Below are positions 1 to 9,727 of a stretch of DNA of 64,000 nucleotides, piece after piece (position 1 is the stretch's first letter; each line of letters begins with the position of its first letter). This stretch comes from Aquisphaera insulae (GTDB lineage: Bacteria; Planctomycetota; Planctomycetia; Isosphaerales; Isosphaeraceae). The stretch spans positions 1 through 64,000 of the forward strand of contig NZ_JAALJH010000053.1 of the NCBI RefSeq assembly GCF_011064615.1, given 5' to 3'. The notes under the pieces are model-generated. The model saw only the letters and a list, made by a program, of their open reading frames with translations, was not told the origin of the DNA and ran no database searches. A program made the translations under genes and the position numbers.

Positions 1-144
1 GATTACCCACCAAGGGCGGAGGGGCCTCGAACGATCCACCTGGAATCCGCCCGGCTCCAACCCCAGTTGGGTCGGCGCGGGCGTGTTGTCCTGGGCCGCC
101 TCTCAACTCACCGAAGAGTCAGGCTGCGCAGGAGTTTGCCACCG

Positions 145-1287
145 ATGATTCTGAATCGCTCACGCAAGCGTCGACTGGAATGCGATCAGCTCGAGACAAG
201 GGCGCTCCTCTCGGGAGCGACGGGACACCACGTCACGGCCGTCTCCGCCCACCTCGCCATGTCCCGCATGGCGCGTGCCGCGGCCCCGGCGGCCCAGATG
301 AGGACCATGGGTGTGGGCGCAGTCGCGGCCGCGTCCACGGGGGGCTCGCTCGTGAACGTCCCGACCGCCCCCGGCAACTCCGACGTCACGGCCTTGCAGG
401 CGGTCGCCAGCGAAAACAATCTGGTCGTCTTCCTGAGCCAGTTCGAGGCTCTCTCGGGCTCCAACCCAACCACCCAGTCGCTCGCGCTCTCGCTCCTGAA
501 CGACGCCCGCGACATCGACCTGGCTCTCAATGGCTTCGCGGGTGGCCACGCGGTGGCGCTGCCCGGGAACGTCGCGGGCTCGAGTCAGGTGATCGCCCAG
601 CAGATGATCGCAGGCGTTCGCTCGAAGAACGTGGATCAGACGTTCTCGACCCTGATTGTCCAGGCCGAGACGAACCTGCTCAACCAGGTTTCCGCCCTGT
701 CGACGAGCGCCCAGGACGCATCGATCCGCAGCTTTGCCACGGGCCTCCTGCCGACGATCCAGTCCGACGTCTCCGCCGCCATGGGAACCGGGACCCTTGC
801 GCCGGTGGCGACCACTCCCAGCAGCACGACTCTTGGTGACAACGACCTCCAGACGGTTGCGACCTATTACGGGATCAACGTCATGGAGCGGTTCCTCGGA
901 CAGATCACGCTGCTGACCACGAGGAGCGTCCCCATCGCGCTCTATTCCGCGAAGCTCATCGGCGACCACGAGCAGGGTGCACTCGCCCTCGGGGCCTACG
1001 CCGCCAGCACCGGCACCTATCTGCCGGCCTCGATCCCATCGGCCCTTGCACCGATGGCGCAGACGATCGTCACAGCTCTGCACAAGGTCCGGCCGAGAAA
1101 CACCGCGGTCTACGATCGGACCTATCTGAGCCAGATGATCATGGGGCATACCGGCGCCCTGAAGCTCACCGCACAGGTCATCGCCACGACCCAGAACCCG
1201 TTCATCGAGCAGTTCGCGCTCAACGTCCAGCCAACCATCTGGATGCACCTGATCACGGCGAAGACCCTCAGGCGAGCCCCTGGCTGA
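145..1287 (+). CDS. Secreted DUF4142-like helical protein with LExRxLLS motif
   Basis: The protein has 380 residues from the ATG at 145, which follows an AGGAG at about 129-133. The frame stays open back to 67, but that extension has no good ribosome site. Residues 16-23 read LETRALLS, the N-terminal motif seen on many planctomycete exported proteins, preceded by a basic stretch (RSRKRR). The body appears to hold two DUF4142-like (ferritin-like helical) units, roughly residues 90-215 and 235-375, rich in Ala, Leu and Gln with few charges. DUF4142 proteins are usually exported, but their function is not settled. No metal-binding residues could be assigned with confidence. It lies upstream of the lipid megasynthase operon on the same strand with a 190-bp gap, so it may or may not share its transcript. 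Family placement is tentative; export is well supported by the motif. Confidence 0.6.
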   Translation: MILNRSRKRRLECDQLETRALLSGATGHHVTAVSAHLAMSRMARAAAPAAQMRTMGVGAVAAASTGGSLVNVPTAPGNSDVTALQAVASENNLVVFLSQFEALSGSNPTTQSLALSLLNDARDIDLALNGFAGGHAVALPGNVAGSSQVIAQQMIAGVRSKNVDQTFSTLIVQAETNLLNQVSALSTSAQDASIRSFATGLLPTIQSDVSAAMGTGTLAPVATTPSSTTLGDNDLQTVATYYGINVMERFLGQITLLTTRSVPIALYSAKLIGDHEQGALALGAYAASTGTYLPASIPSALAPMAQTIVTALHKVRPRNTAVYDRTYLSQMIMGHTGALKLTAQVIATTQNPFIEQFALNVQPTIWMHLITAKTLRRAPG

Positions 1288-1478
1288 GCCTCATCCGGCG
1301 GGGCGTCCGGAGCGGGCTCGACGGCCGTGGCCTCGGAGATCACGACGACCGGCCGGTGCCTCGGGATCCGCTCGGGCGAGACATGCCCCTGTCGGCCGGA
1401 CGCCTCGCCTGGTATATCTGGCATCCTTGCGCCCGAACGATGGCGGGCGGAGGATCTGCCCTGGTATGGAGTTTCGTC

Positions 1479-3080
1479 GTGAAGTGGTCGTCTGACGACG
1501 GCTCCCGCGACGCGATCGAGCACGCGCTCGACGCGGTCGCGGAGCCTTTCCTGGTCCTCGAGCCGAAGGAGGGCCAGGAAGCCGGCCCGGATTGTGTTCG
1601 GTCCGGTACGCCCTTCGACCCGACCGACATCGGACCGGACCGGGGGCGGGTCCGGGCGTTCGTCCCCGCCATGCCGCTGGAGGGCTTGGGGGATCCGACG
1701 TTTCGGGAAGCCCACGGCACCCGCTACGCCTGCATGGCCGGCGCGATGGCCAACGGCATCGCCTCGGTCGAGCTGGTCGAGGCCATGGCCCGCGGGGGGA
1801 TGCTCGGGATCTTCGGGGCGGCCGGGCTGACCATCGAGAATGTCGACGCGGCCATCGATCGGCTGGTCGGCAGCCTGGCGGGCACGCTCCCTTTCGGCGT
1901 CAACCTGATCCACAGCCCGCACGAACCCGCCCTGGAGGAGGCGATCGTCGACCTCTACCTGCGGCGGGGTATCCGCCTGGTGGAAGCCTCGGCGTTCCTG
2001 GGGCTGACGCTGCCGGTCGTCCGCTACCGGGTCGCGGGGATTCATGTCGACCCCGCTTCCGGGCGGATCGTCACGCCCAACCGGATCATCGCCAAGGTCT
2101 CCCGGGTCGAGGTCGCCACGAGGTTCCTGTCCCCGCCCCCCGAGCGGATGCTCGGCGAGCTGGTGAACCGGGCAGAGATCACCCACGAGCAGGCGATCCT
2201 GGCGTCCCGGATCCCGCTCGCGGACGACCTGACCGCCGAGGCCGATTCGGGTGGTCACACCGACAATCGCCCGGCGATCGTCCTGATCCCGACGATGCTC
2301 GCGCTCCGGGACCGGATCGCCCGGGAGCACGGTTATGACCGGACGCCTCGCGTGGGCGCCGCCGGGGGTATTTCCACCCCCTGGTCCGCGGCGGCGGCGC
2401 TGGCGATGGGGGCGTCTTACCTCGTGACCGGCTCGGTGAACCAGGCCTGCCAGGAGGCGGGGACCTCGGACGCCGTGCGCAAGATGCTGGCGGACGCCCA
2501 GCAGGCCGACATCGCCATGGCCCCCGCGGCGGACATGTTCGAGATGGGGGTGAAGGTCCAGGTCCTCAAGCGTGGGACCATGTTCGCCATGCGGGCGGCC
2601 AAGCTCTACGAGGTCTATCGGAACCACGGCAGCCTCGACGAGATCCCCGCCGCCGAGCGGGCGAACCTGGAGAAGACGATCTTCCGGCTCCCCCTCGACG
2701 AGATCTGGGACCAGACCCGGGAGTTCTTCCGCCGTCGCGACCCGGCCCAGGCGGAACGCGGCGAGCGCGAGCCGAAGCACCGGATGGCGCTGGTCTTCCG
2801 GTGGTATCTCGGCCAGTCCTCCCGGTGGGCGAACGTCGGCGAGCCATCCCGCGTCGTGGACTACCAGGTCTGGTGCGGGCCCGCCATGGCGGCCTTCAAC
2901 GACTGGGTGCGCGGGACCTTCCTCGAGGCCCCCGAGAATCGCCGTGCGGTGACCGTGGCGTTGAATATCCTCCACGGCGCGGCCGTCCTGGCCCGCTCGC
3001 GGATGCTCGAGTCGCAGGGGGTCCGCCTGCCGGCCGGAGTGCCGAGGCTTGCCCCTCGGGACCGCGGTGACATTGAGTAG
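1479..3080 (+). CDS. pfaD: PfaD-like trans-acting enoyl reductase
   Basis: This is an FMN-dependent 2-nitropropane dioxygenase-fold enoyl reductase of the PfaD family, which acts in trans on acyl chains carried by PUFA-type synthases. Visible features are the early segment GTRYACMAGAMANGIAS, the TIM-barrel stretch PFGVNLIHSPHEP, the glycine-rich flavin phosphate region around RVGAAGGISTPWSAAAA, and the PfaD-typical C-terminal run FRWYLGQSSRWAN. The frame is open from an ATG at 1356 (574 residues). The GTG at 1479 is preferred because GGAG lies 8 bases upstream and the product (533 residues) then begins close to where PfaD homology starts; the ATG at 1440 is also possible. It is the first gene of the pfa-ole run and is followed 101 bp later by the PfaA-like gene. 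The family call is firm and the start is uncertain. Confidence 0.9.
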   Translation: MKWSSDDGSRDAIEHALDAVAEPFLVLEPKEGQEAGPDCVRSGTPFDPTDIGPDRGRVRAFVPAMPLEGLGDPTFREAHGTRYACMAGAMANGIASVELVEAMARGGMLGIFGAAGLTIENVDAAIDRLVGSLAGTLPFGVNLIHSPHEPALEEAIVDLYLRRGIRLVEASAFLGLTLPVVRYRVAGIHVDPASGRIVTPNRIIAKVSRVEVATRFLSPPPERMLGELVNRAEITHEQAILASRIPLADDLTAEADSGGHTDNRPAIVLIPTMLALRDRIAREHGYDRTPRVGAAGGISTPWSAAAALAMGASYLVTGSVNQACQEAGTSDAVRKMLADAQQADIAMAPAADMFEMGVKVQVLKRGTMFAMRAAKLYEVYRNHGSLDEIPAAERANLEKTIFRLPLDEIWDQTREFFRRRDPAQAERGEREPKHRMALVFRWYLGQSSRWANVGEPSRVVDYQVWCGPAMAAFNDWVRGTFLEAPENRRAVTVALNILHGAAVLARSRMLESQGVRLPAGVPRLAPRDRGDIE

Positions 3081-3181
3081 CGGGGCCGAACCGCTTACCA
3101 TGGGGGTTCTTCCGCGGATCGCCGACGCTACCTGGCTCCGCCCGCATTTGCTCGCCCGCGCCGTTGGAAAGGGTAAGTGAA

Positions 3182-6100
3182 TTGACTCAGGCCGAATCCC
3201 CGCAACCGGTTCCGGTGGCCATCATCGGAATGGGCTGCCAGTTCCCCATGGCCGAGGACCTCGGGCGCTACTGGTCCAATATCCTCGCCGGCCTGGATGC
3301 CATCACGGATGTGCCGTCCTCGCACTGGCGGCCGGCGGACTACTGGGACGAGGACCCGAAGGCGGCCGACCGGACCTACGCCCGCCGGGGCGGCTTCCTG
3401 ACGCCGGTCGACTTCCCGCTCCTCGACTTCGGCATGAACCCGCACGCGCTCGAGGCGACCGACACGACCCAGCTCCTGGGCCTGATGGTGGCCCGCGCGG
3501 CACTCGAGGACGCCGGGTACGGCGCCGGGCGAACCTTCGACCGCGACCGCGTGAGCGTGATCCTGGGCGTGACGGGGACGCTCGAGCTCGTGATCCCGCT
3601 GGGGGCCCGGCTCGGGCACCCGATCTGGCGGCGGGCCCTCCGAGAGGCGGGCGTCGATGGCGCGACCGCCGAGGACGTCGTCCGGCGGATCTCGGGATCC
3701 TATCCCGCCTGGCAGGAGAACTCGTTCCCGGGGCTCCTCGGCAACGTGGCGGCCGGCCGGATAGCCAACAAGCTGGACCTGGGCGGCACCAATTGCGTCG
3801 TCGATGCCGCCTGCGCCAGCTCGCTGGGCGCGGTGAACCTCGCGCTCCTGGAGCTGGCCGCCGGCCGCTGCGACGTCGCCCTCTCCGGCGGGCTCGATAC
3901 GTTCAATGACATTTTCATGTATATGTGCTTCAGCAAGACCCCGGCCCTGTCGCCGACGGGCGACGCGCGGCCCTTCGACGCGTCGTCCGACGGGACGATC
4001 CTGGGGGAGGGCCTGGGGGTCCTGGTGCTGAAGCGGCTGGCGGATGCGGAGCGGGACGGCGACCGGATCTACGCGGTGATCCGGTCGATGGGTACGTCGA
4101 GCGACGGCAAGGGGCAGGCGGTCTACGCGCCCAGCGCCGCCGGCCAGGCGAAGGCGCTGCGGCAGGCCTACGAGCGGGCCGGGATCACGCCCGCCTCGAT
4201 CGAGCTGGTCGAGGCCCACGGGACCGGGACCAAGGTCGGGGACGCGATCGAGCTGGAGGCCCTGGAGGGGGTCTATCGGGGGGCCCGCGACGTGGCGGGC
4301 TGGTGTGCCCTGGGCTCGGTGAAGTCCCAGCTCGGCCACACCAAGGCCGCCGCCGGGGCGGCCGGGCTGATCAAGGCGGCGATGGCGCTCCATCGGAGGG
4401 TGCTGCCGCCGACGATCAAGGTGAAGGAGCCGATCGGCCCGCTGGCCTCGGGGGCCTCGCCGTTCTACGTCAATTCCGAGCCCCGCCCGTGGCTCGTTCC
4501 GCCGGGGGGAGCGCCGCGGCGGGCGGCGGTGAGCGCCTTCGGGTTCGGCGGCAGCAATTATCACTGCGTCCTGGAGGAGCATGCGCCGACGCCGACGGGC
4601 ATTGACTGGTGCGGAGACGTCCAGATCCTGGCCTACACCGCCGACGATCCGACGTCCCTGTCGGCCGGGCTGCCGAAATGGACCGGCGAGGTCGCCTGGT
4701 CCGAGGTGCGGGCCGAAGGCGCCCGCTCCCGCGCGGCCTTCCGGCCGGGGCGCCCGCTCCGCGTCTTGATGGTGGCGAGCCGCGGCGGGACGGCCCCCGC
4801 CCGGTTGATCGAGATGGCCTCGGCCCGACTCGGCGACACGCCGACGTCCGCCGGCGGGCCGTCGCGCGAGGTCTTCGTCGGCCGCGGGCCGGCGCCCGGG
4901 CCGCTGGCGCTGGTCTTCCCCGGCCAGGGCTCGCAATATCTCGGGATGTTCCGGGAGCTCGCCTGCCGGTTCCCGCGGATGCAAGCGGCTCTCTCGCTCT
5001 GGGAGAGCCTGGCCGGCGAGGGCGAGCCCCGACTCGGCGACACGATCTATCCCCCCGCTGCATTCCGGGACGAGGTGCGTCGCGCCCAGCACGAGGCGCT
5101 CCGGGATACCCGGGCGGCCCAGCCGGCGATCGGTGCGGTCTCCGCCGGGCTCCTCCGGATCCTGCGCGATTTCGGGCTCCAGGCCGGATTCGCGGCTGGC
5201 CACAGCTTCGGCGAGCTGACGGCCCTGCACGCCGCCGGCCGGATCGACGAGCGGACCCTGGCCCAACTCTCGAGGCGGCGGGGCGCCCTCATGGCCGATT
5301 GCGCCAACGGTGACGAGCCCGGCTCGATGCTGGCGGTGCTCGCCCCCGCGGACGACGTGGCCGGCTTGATCCGCCGGCACGGCCTGGACCTGGTCATCGC
5401 CAATCGCAACGCCCCGAGGCAGTGCGTCCTCTCCGGCCCGAGGTCCGAGGTCGATCGCGCGGCGGATCTTTGCGAGGAGGCCAGGCTGACGGCCCGGCGG
5501 CTGGCGGTGTCGGCGGCCTTCCACAGCCGGCTCGTGGCGGGCGCCGAGGACGCCTTCCGCGACGAGTTGCGGGCCGTCGAGCTCGCCGCGGGGTCGATCC
5601 CCGTCTTCGCCAACGCGACCGGATCGGCCTACCCCGACGACCCCGACGAGGCCCGAGAGCTGCTCGCCGGCCAGCTCGCCCAGCCGGTCGAGTTCGTCGC
5701 CCAGATCGAGGCCATGTATCAGGCCGGGGCGCGGACGTTCCTCGAGGTCGGCCCCGACGGGAAGCTGAGCGGACTCGTCCGCTCGATCCTCGAGGACGCC
5801 GATCACGCCGCCATCGCGATCGACCGCTCTCGCGGCGAAGGGCCGCACGGCAATCTCATCGACCTGGCGGCGGCGCTCGCAAACCTGGCGGCGATCGGCT
5901 ATCCTCTGGCGCTCGACCGGTGGGACGACGCGGCCGGCGGGAAGCCCTCCCCGGCCCCGGCCGCTCGCAAGGGACCGACCGTGAAGGTCTGCGGCGCGAA
6001 CCCGATGCCCGCCACCCCCCCTCCACCCCCGCCAACGCCGATGTCCGCACCGCGTGTGCAACCGAAGCCCATCCCGGCGGCAACAGCCCCCGAGCCGATC

Positions 6101-9100
6101 ATGCCATCCGCGATACCAAGTCATGCCCCCGGGACAAACGGCCACGCCCCCCCTGCCACCCGACCCGCCCCGACTTCGAGACCGCTGCCGTCGGTTTCGA
6201 AGGGCTCGCACGCACCGGTCGCGGCCGCGACGCAGGCCGTCGGGTCGGCTCTTGCCGGCGCCCTCCAGCAGGCTCAGGAGAGCCTGATCGGACTCCAGCG
6301 ACTGGCCGAGCAGACGGCGGACCTGCACCGCAAGTTCCTGGAAGGCCAGGTCGAATCGCAGCGATCCTTCCAGGCCCTCTTCGAGCACCAGCAGCGGCTG
6401 ACCCTGGCGGCGGTTGGCGCGGCGGCCCCCCCGGCTGCGGCCCCCGCTACCACCCTCCCCTCGATGCCTTACCCGATTTCGGTCCCGGTTGATCCGGCTC
6501 CCGCTTACGAGCCCGTCTCGTTGGTCTCGGCGCCGGCCTCGACGAACGGCCATGGGGCCAACGGCAAGATGAGCGGCCTGGTGGAGAGGCCTCCCGCGTC
6601 GCCCCCCCGCGCTGAACCGTCCATTCCCGCGGTGGACGTCGCCGCGGTCCTGCTCGAGGTGGTCTCCGAGAAGACCGGATATCCCGCCGAGATGCTCGAG
6701 CTGGGCATGCAGCTCGACGCCGACCTCGGCATCGACTCGATCAAGCGGGTCGAGATCCTCTCGGCCATCCAGGACCGGCTACCGGGCTCGCCCGCCGTCG
6801 GCCCAGAGCACCTCGGCGAGCTCCGCACCCTCGCCCAGATCGCCGACTTCCTGCGCCAGGGCGTCGCGAGCACGCCCGCCGCGACCGCGCCGGAGGCGGC
6901 CCCCTCGGTGGACGTCGCCGCGGTCCTGCTCGAGGTGGTCTCCGAGAAGACCGGATATCCCGCCGAGATGCTCGAGCTGGGCATGCAGCTCGACGCCGAC
7001 CTCGGCATCGACTCGATCAAGCGGGTCGAGATCCTCTCGGCCATCCAGGATCGGCTACCGGGCTCGCCCGCCGTCGGCCCCGAGCACCTCGGCGAGCTCC
7101 GCACCCTCGCCCAGATCGCCGACTTCCTGGCGAGCGATTCGAAGCGGGCAAAAATGCCGGAGCCGGCGCCGACCGCGGCCGCGTTGCCGGAGGCCACGTT
7201 GCCGGAGGCCGCTCGTCACGGGATGGCCAGCGACGCGGCGAACGTCCCGGACCCGGTTCTCGAGCAACTGATTCCCCGTTCGGTCCCGCTCGACGAGAGG
7301 ACCGCTCGGGAAACGACTCCCCTCGATGTTCAGGGCGAATTCTGGGTGACCGAGGATGGATCACCGCTGGGCGCCGCGGTCGTCGATGCCCTCTGCCGGC
7401 GGGGACTTGCGGCCAGGCTCATCGGTCCCGACACGGCCGACCTGCCGGCGGTCGTCGACCGCCTCGCCGGGCTCGTCGTCGTGGCCAGGGCCTCCGGGAC
7501 CGATGCCGCCGTGCTCAAGGGTGCTTTCGAGCTCTTGAAGCGATGCGGTCCGGGACTTCGGGCCTCGGCCGCCCGCGGAGGGGCCGTGCTCGTCACGGTG
7601 TCGCGGCTCGACGGCGAGATGGGGTTCAGCCTCCGGCAGCCGATGGAGGATCCGGGCTCGGGGGCGCTCGCCGGCCTGGTCAAGACGGCCCAGGCCGAAT
7701 GGCCGGAGGTCGCGTGCAAGGCGATCGACGTCGGGACGGGACGGCCGCCGCTCGATCTGCTGGCGGATCGGCTGGCGGAGGAGGTCCTCCGACGTGGACC
7801 GATCGAGGTGGGGCTGGCCGACGGCCATACGGCCACCGTGGAGATGCAGCCGCTCCCGTCGTCCTCGCGTCGAGCCGGCGAGCCGGGGATCCGGCCCGGC
7901 GACGTCGTGGTGATCAGCGGCGGCGCGAGAGGCATCACGGCGGAGATCGCCGTGGAGCTTGCGACGGCGCTGCAGCCCCGGATTGTGCTCCTGGGTCGGA
8001 CGGCCGAGCCGGAGAGGGAGACGGAGCCGGCATGGCTGGCGGCCGCCCACTCCGAGGCGGACATCCGCCGGGCCATCCGGTCGAATGCCGGAGCCAGCCT
8101 TTCGCCGCAGGAGCTCGCGGACGCGGCCCGCAAGGTCCTGGCCCATCGCGAGGTGACCGCGACCCTGGCGAGGATCCGGGCCGCCGGATCCGAGGTAGAG
8201 TATCACCGGGTCGATGTCCGAGATCGCGGCGCGGTGGCGCGGGTCCTCGCCCAGGTTCAGGCCACGCACGGCCCGGTCCGCGGGCTCATCCACGGGGCGG
8301 GTGTGCTGGCGGATCGGCGGATCGAGGACCAGACCCAGGCCCAGTTCGATGCCGTCTTCGACACCAAGGTCGGCGGGCTGATGGCGCTCACGGAGGCCGT
8401 GGACCTCGCCGCGCTGCGGCTGCTCGCCGTCTTCTCGTCGTCCACGGCGCGGTTCGGCAGGCTCGGGCAGGTGGCCTATTCGGCGTCCAACGAGTGGCTC
8501 AACAAGTGGTGCCATCGCGCGTCGCGGGACTTCCAGGACTGCCGCGTCGTTTCATTCAACTGGGGGCCCTGGGCCGGAGGCATGGTGGACGACTCGCTCC
8601 GGGCGCTCTTCGAGAAGGAAGGGCTGGGCCTGATCCCGCTCCGGGCCGGCGCGAGGCTCTTCGCCGAGGAGATCCAGTCGGCCCGGCGAGCCTGGACGGA
8701 AGTCGTGGTCCTTGCCAGGCCCTTGGCGGCGACGGGGCAACCCGCGCCGACCCGGACGGGGCAGAACGGCAAGTCCAACGGTCATTCCCTCGAGCACGGC
8801 CACGGCCAACCGGCGGCCCACGCCGCCGGCAACGGGAGATCCAACGGCGAGGCCAAGCTCGACGTCGTCTTCGAGCGGAAGATCGATGTCCGATCGCTCC
8901 CCGTCATCCGTTCGCACGTCATCGACGGCCATGCCGTGCTGCCCATGGCCCTGATCCTCGAGTGGCTGGCGGAAGGGGCCCTGCATCGCAACCCCGGCCT
9001 CGCGGTCGCGGGCGTGGATCATCTCAAGCTGTTCAAGGGGATCGTCCTGCCGGACCGCGGGACGGCCGGCCTCTCGATCCGCGTCGGGAAGAAGCAGAGG

Positions 9101-9727
9101 CATGGGGAGCTGCTGGCGGTCCCCGTCGAGGTGCACGGCTCGCTCGAGGGCGGGCGGCCGGTGATCCACGCGAGGGCGACCGTCCTGCTGGCCGACGCCC
9201 AGCCGTCGGGGGAACGCCGACTGGCGGAACCGGCCCTCCGGCCGCTCGAAATCAGGCGGGATGAGGTCTACCACAAGCTCCTCTTCCACGGGCCGGCGAT
9301 GCAGGCGATCGAGAATCTGGAAGGGGGAGGCGACCGGGCCGTGGCCGCCCGGGTGGCGACCGCGCCCGTCCCGGCGGCCTGGATGGAGCGCCCCTTCCGC
9401 CAGTCCTGGCTGACCGACCCCCTGGCGATCGATGCCGCGTTCCAGGTCGTCGTGCTCTGGACGCGTCAGCATCTGGGCGCCAACTCTCTGCCGACGGGCA
9501 TCGGCTCCTATCGCCAGTACCGGCGGAGCTTCCCGGCGGAGGGGGTCCGCGTGCTGGCCATCGTCCGCGAGGCCGGCAGCCACCGGGCGGTCGCGGACAT
9601 CGAGTTCCTGGACGACGACGGCCGACTGGTGGCACGGATCGACGGCTACGAATGCGTGGTCGACCCGTCCCTGAACCAGGCTTTCCGCCGCAATCGACTC
9701 CCCCAGCTCGAGGTGGCGTCGAGTTGA
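3182..9727 (+). CDS. pfaA: PfaA-like PUFA/polyketide megasynthase (KS-AT-ACP-ACP-KR-DH)
   Basis: This is a type I iterative megasynthase of about 2181 residues. Domains in order: ketosynthase (residues 12-460, active Cys211 in DAACASSL, His346 and His386); acyltransferase (about 570-880, Ser675 in GHSFGE); a Pro/Ala-rich linker (about 930-1140); two acyl carrier domains with phosphopantetheine serines at 1186 and 1278 in DLGIDSIK; ketoreductase (about 1570-1850, SGGARGIT nucleotide site, Tyr1766 in YSASN); and a C-terminal PKS-type dehydratase with HxxxGxxxxP (His1912) and Asp2084. This matches PfaA of polyunsaturated fatty acid synthases, which usually carries four to nine ACPs, with a PS-DH added here. 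The frame is open from a TTG at 3164. The TTG at 3182 is chosen because GGAAAGG precedes it by 9 bases. Its stop overlaps the next start (TTGA). Whether the product is polyunsaturated is inferred. No phosphopantetheinyl transferase (PfaE) is in the window. Confidence 0.93.
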   Translation: MTQAESPQPVPVAIIGMGCQFPMAEDLGRYWSNILAGLDAITDVPSSHWRPADYWDEDPKAADRTYARRGGFLTPVDFPLLDFGMNPHALEATDTTQLLGLMVARAALEDAGYGAGRTFDRDRVSVILGVTGTLELVIPLGARLGHPIWRRALREAGVDGATAEDVVRRISGSYPAWQENSFPGLLGNVAAGRIANKLDLGGTNCVVDAACASSLGAVNLALLELAAGRCDVALSGGLDTFNDIFMYMCFSKTPALSPTGDARPFDASSDGTILGEGLGVLVLKRLADAERDGDRIYAVIRSMGTSSDGKGQAVYAPSAAGQAKALRQAYERAGITPASIELVEAHGTGTKVGDAIELEALEGVYRGARDVAGWCALGSVKSQLGHTKAAAGAAGLIKAAMALHRRVLPPTIKVKEPIGPLASGASPFYVNSEPRPWLVPPGGAPRRAAVSAFGFGGSNYHCVLEEHAPTPTGIDWCGDVQILAYTADDPTSLSAGLPKWTGEVAWSEVRAEGARSRAAFRPGRPLRVLMVASRGGTAPARLIEMASARLGDTPTSAGGPSREVFVGRGPAPGPLALVFPGQGSQYLGMFRELACRFPRMQAALSLWESLAGEGEPRLGDTIYPPAAFRDEVRRAQHEALRDTRAAQPAIGAVSAGLLRILRDFGLQAGFAAGHSFGELTALHAAGRIDERTLAQLSRRRGALMADCANGDEPGSMLAVLAPADDVAGLIRRHGLDLVIANRNAPRQCVLSGPRSEVDRAADLCEEARLTARRLAVSAAFHSRLVAGAEDAFRDELRAVELAAGSIPVFANATGSAYPDDPDEARELLAGQLAQPVEFVAQIEAMYQAGARTFLEVGPDGKLSGLVRSILEDADHAAIAIDRSRGEGPHGNLIDLAAALANLAAIGYPLALDRWDDAAGGKPSPAPAARKGPTVKVCGANPMPATPPPPPPTPMSAPRVQPKPIPAATAPEPIMPSAIPSHAPGTNGHAPPATRPAPTSRPLPSVSKGSHAPVAAATQAVGSALAGALQQAQESLIGLQRLAEQTADLHRKFLEGQVESQRSFQALFEHQQRLTLAAVGAAAPPAAAPATTLPSMPYPISVPVDPAPAYEPVSLVSAPASTNGHGANGKMSGLVERPPASPPRAEPSIPAVDVAAVLLEVVSEKTGYPAEMLELGMQLDADLGIDSIKRVEILSAIQDRLPGSPAVGPEHLGELRTLAQIADFLRQGVASTPAATAPEAAPSVDVAAVLLEVVSEKTGYPAEMLELGMQLDADLGIDSIKRVEILSAIQDRLPGSPAVGPEHLGELRTLAQIADFLASDSKRAKMPEPAPTAAALPEATLPEAARHGMASDAANVPDPVLEQLIPRSVPLDERTARETTPLDVQGEFWVTEDGSPLGAAVVDALCRRGLAARLIGPDTADLPAVVDRLAGLVVVARASGTDAAVLKGAFELLKRCGPGLRASAARGGAVLVTVSRLDGEMGFSLRQPMEDPGSGALAGLVKTAQAEWPEVACKAIDVGTGRPPLDLLADRLAEEVLRRGPIEVGLADGHTATVEMQPLPSSSRRAGEPGIRPGDVVVISGGARGITAEIAVELATALQPRIVLLGRTAEPERETEPAWLAAAHSEADIRRAIRSNAGASLSPQELADAARKVLAHREVTATLARIRAAGSEVEYHRVDVRDRGAVARVLAQVQATHGPVRGLIHGAGVLADRRIEDQTQAQFDAVFDTKVGGLMALTEAVDLAALRLLAVFSSSTARFGRLGQVAYSASNEWLNKWCHRASRDFQDCRVVSFNWGPWAGGMVDDSLRALFEKEGLGLIPLRAGARLFAEEIQSARRAWTEVVVLARPLAATGQPAPTRTGQNGKSNGHSLEHGHGQPAAHAAGNGRSNGEAKLDVVFERKIDVRSLPVIRSHVIDGHAVLPMALILEWLAEGALHRNPGLAVAGVDHLKLFKGIVLPDRGTAGLSIRVGKKQRHGELLAVPVEVHGSLEGGRPVIHARATVLLADAQPSGERRLAEPALRPLEIRRDEVYHKLLFHGPAMQAIENLEGGGDRAVAARVATAPVPAAWMERPFRQSWLTDPLAIDAAFQVVVLWTRQHLGANSLPTGIGSYRQYRRSFPAEGVRVLAIVREAGSHRAVADIEFLDDDGRLVARIDGYECVVDPSLNQAFRRNRLPQLEVASS
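6630..7129 (+). repeat. Near-identical tandem duplication encoding the two ACP domains
   Basis: Two direct copies of about 224 bp, at 6630-6853 and 6906-7129 (period 276 bp), each encode one complete acyl carrier domain. Comparing them by eye gives two differences, at 6775/7051 (C to T) and 6805/7081 (A to C). Both fall at third codon positions and are silent, so the ACP proteins are identical. The 52-bp spacers are unrelated Ala/Pro-rich linker. This implies recent duplication or ongoing gene conversion. Confidence 0.95.

Noticed and set aside
3128..6553. A 1141-codon open frame on the minus strand under the PfaA-like gene
   Set aside because: It is antisense to a certain gene; its Arg/Gly/Pro-rich translation has no domains. 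High GC removes stop codons from the opposite strand.
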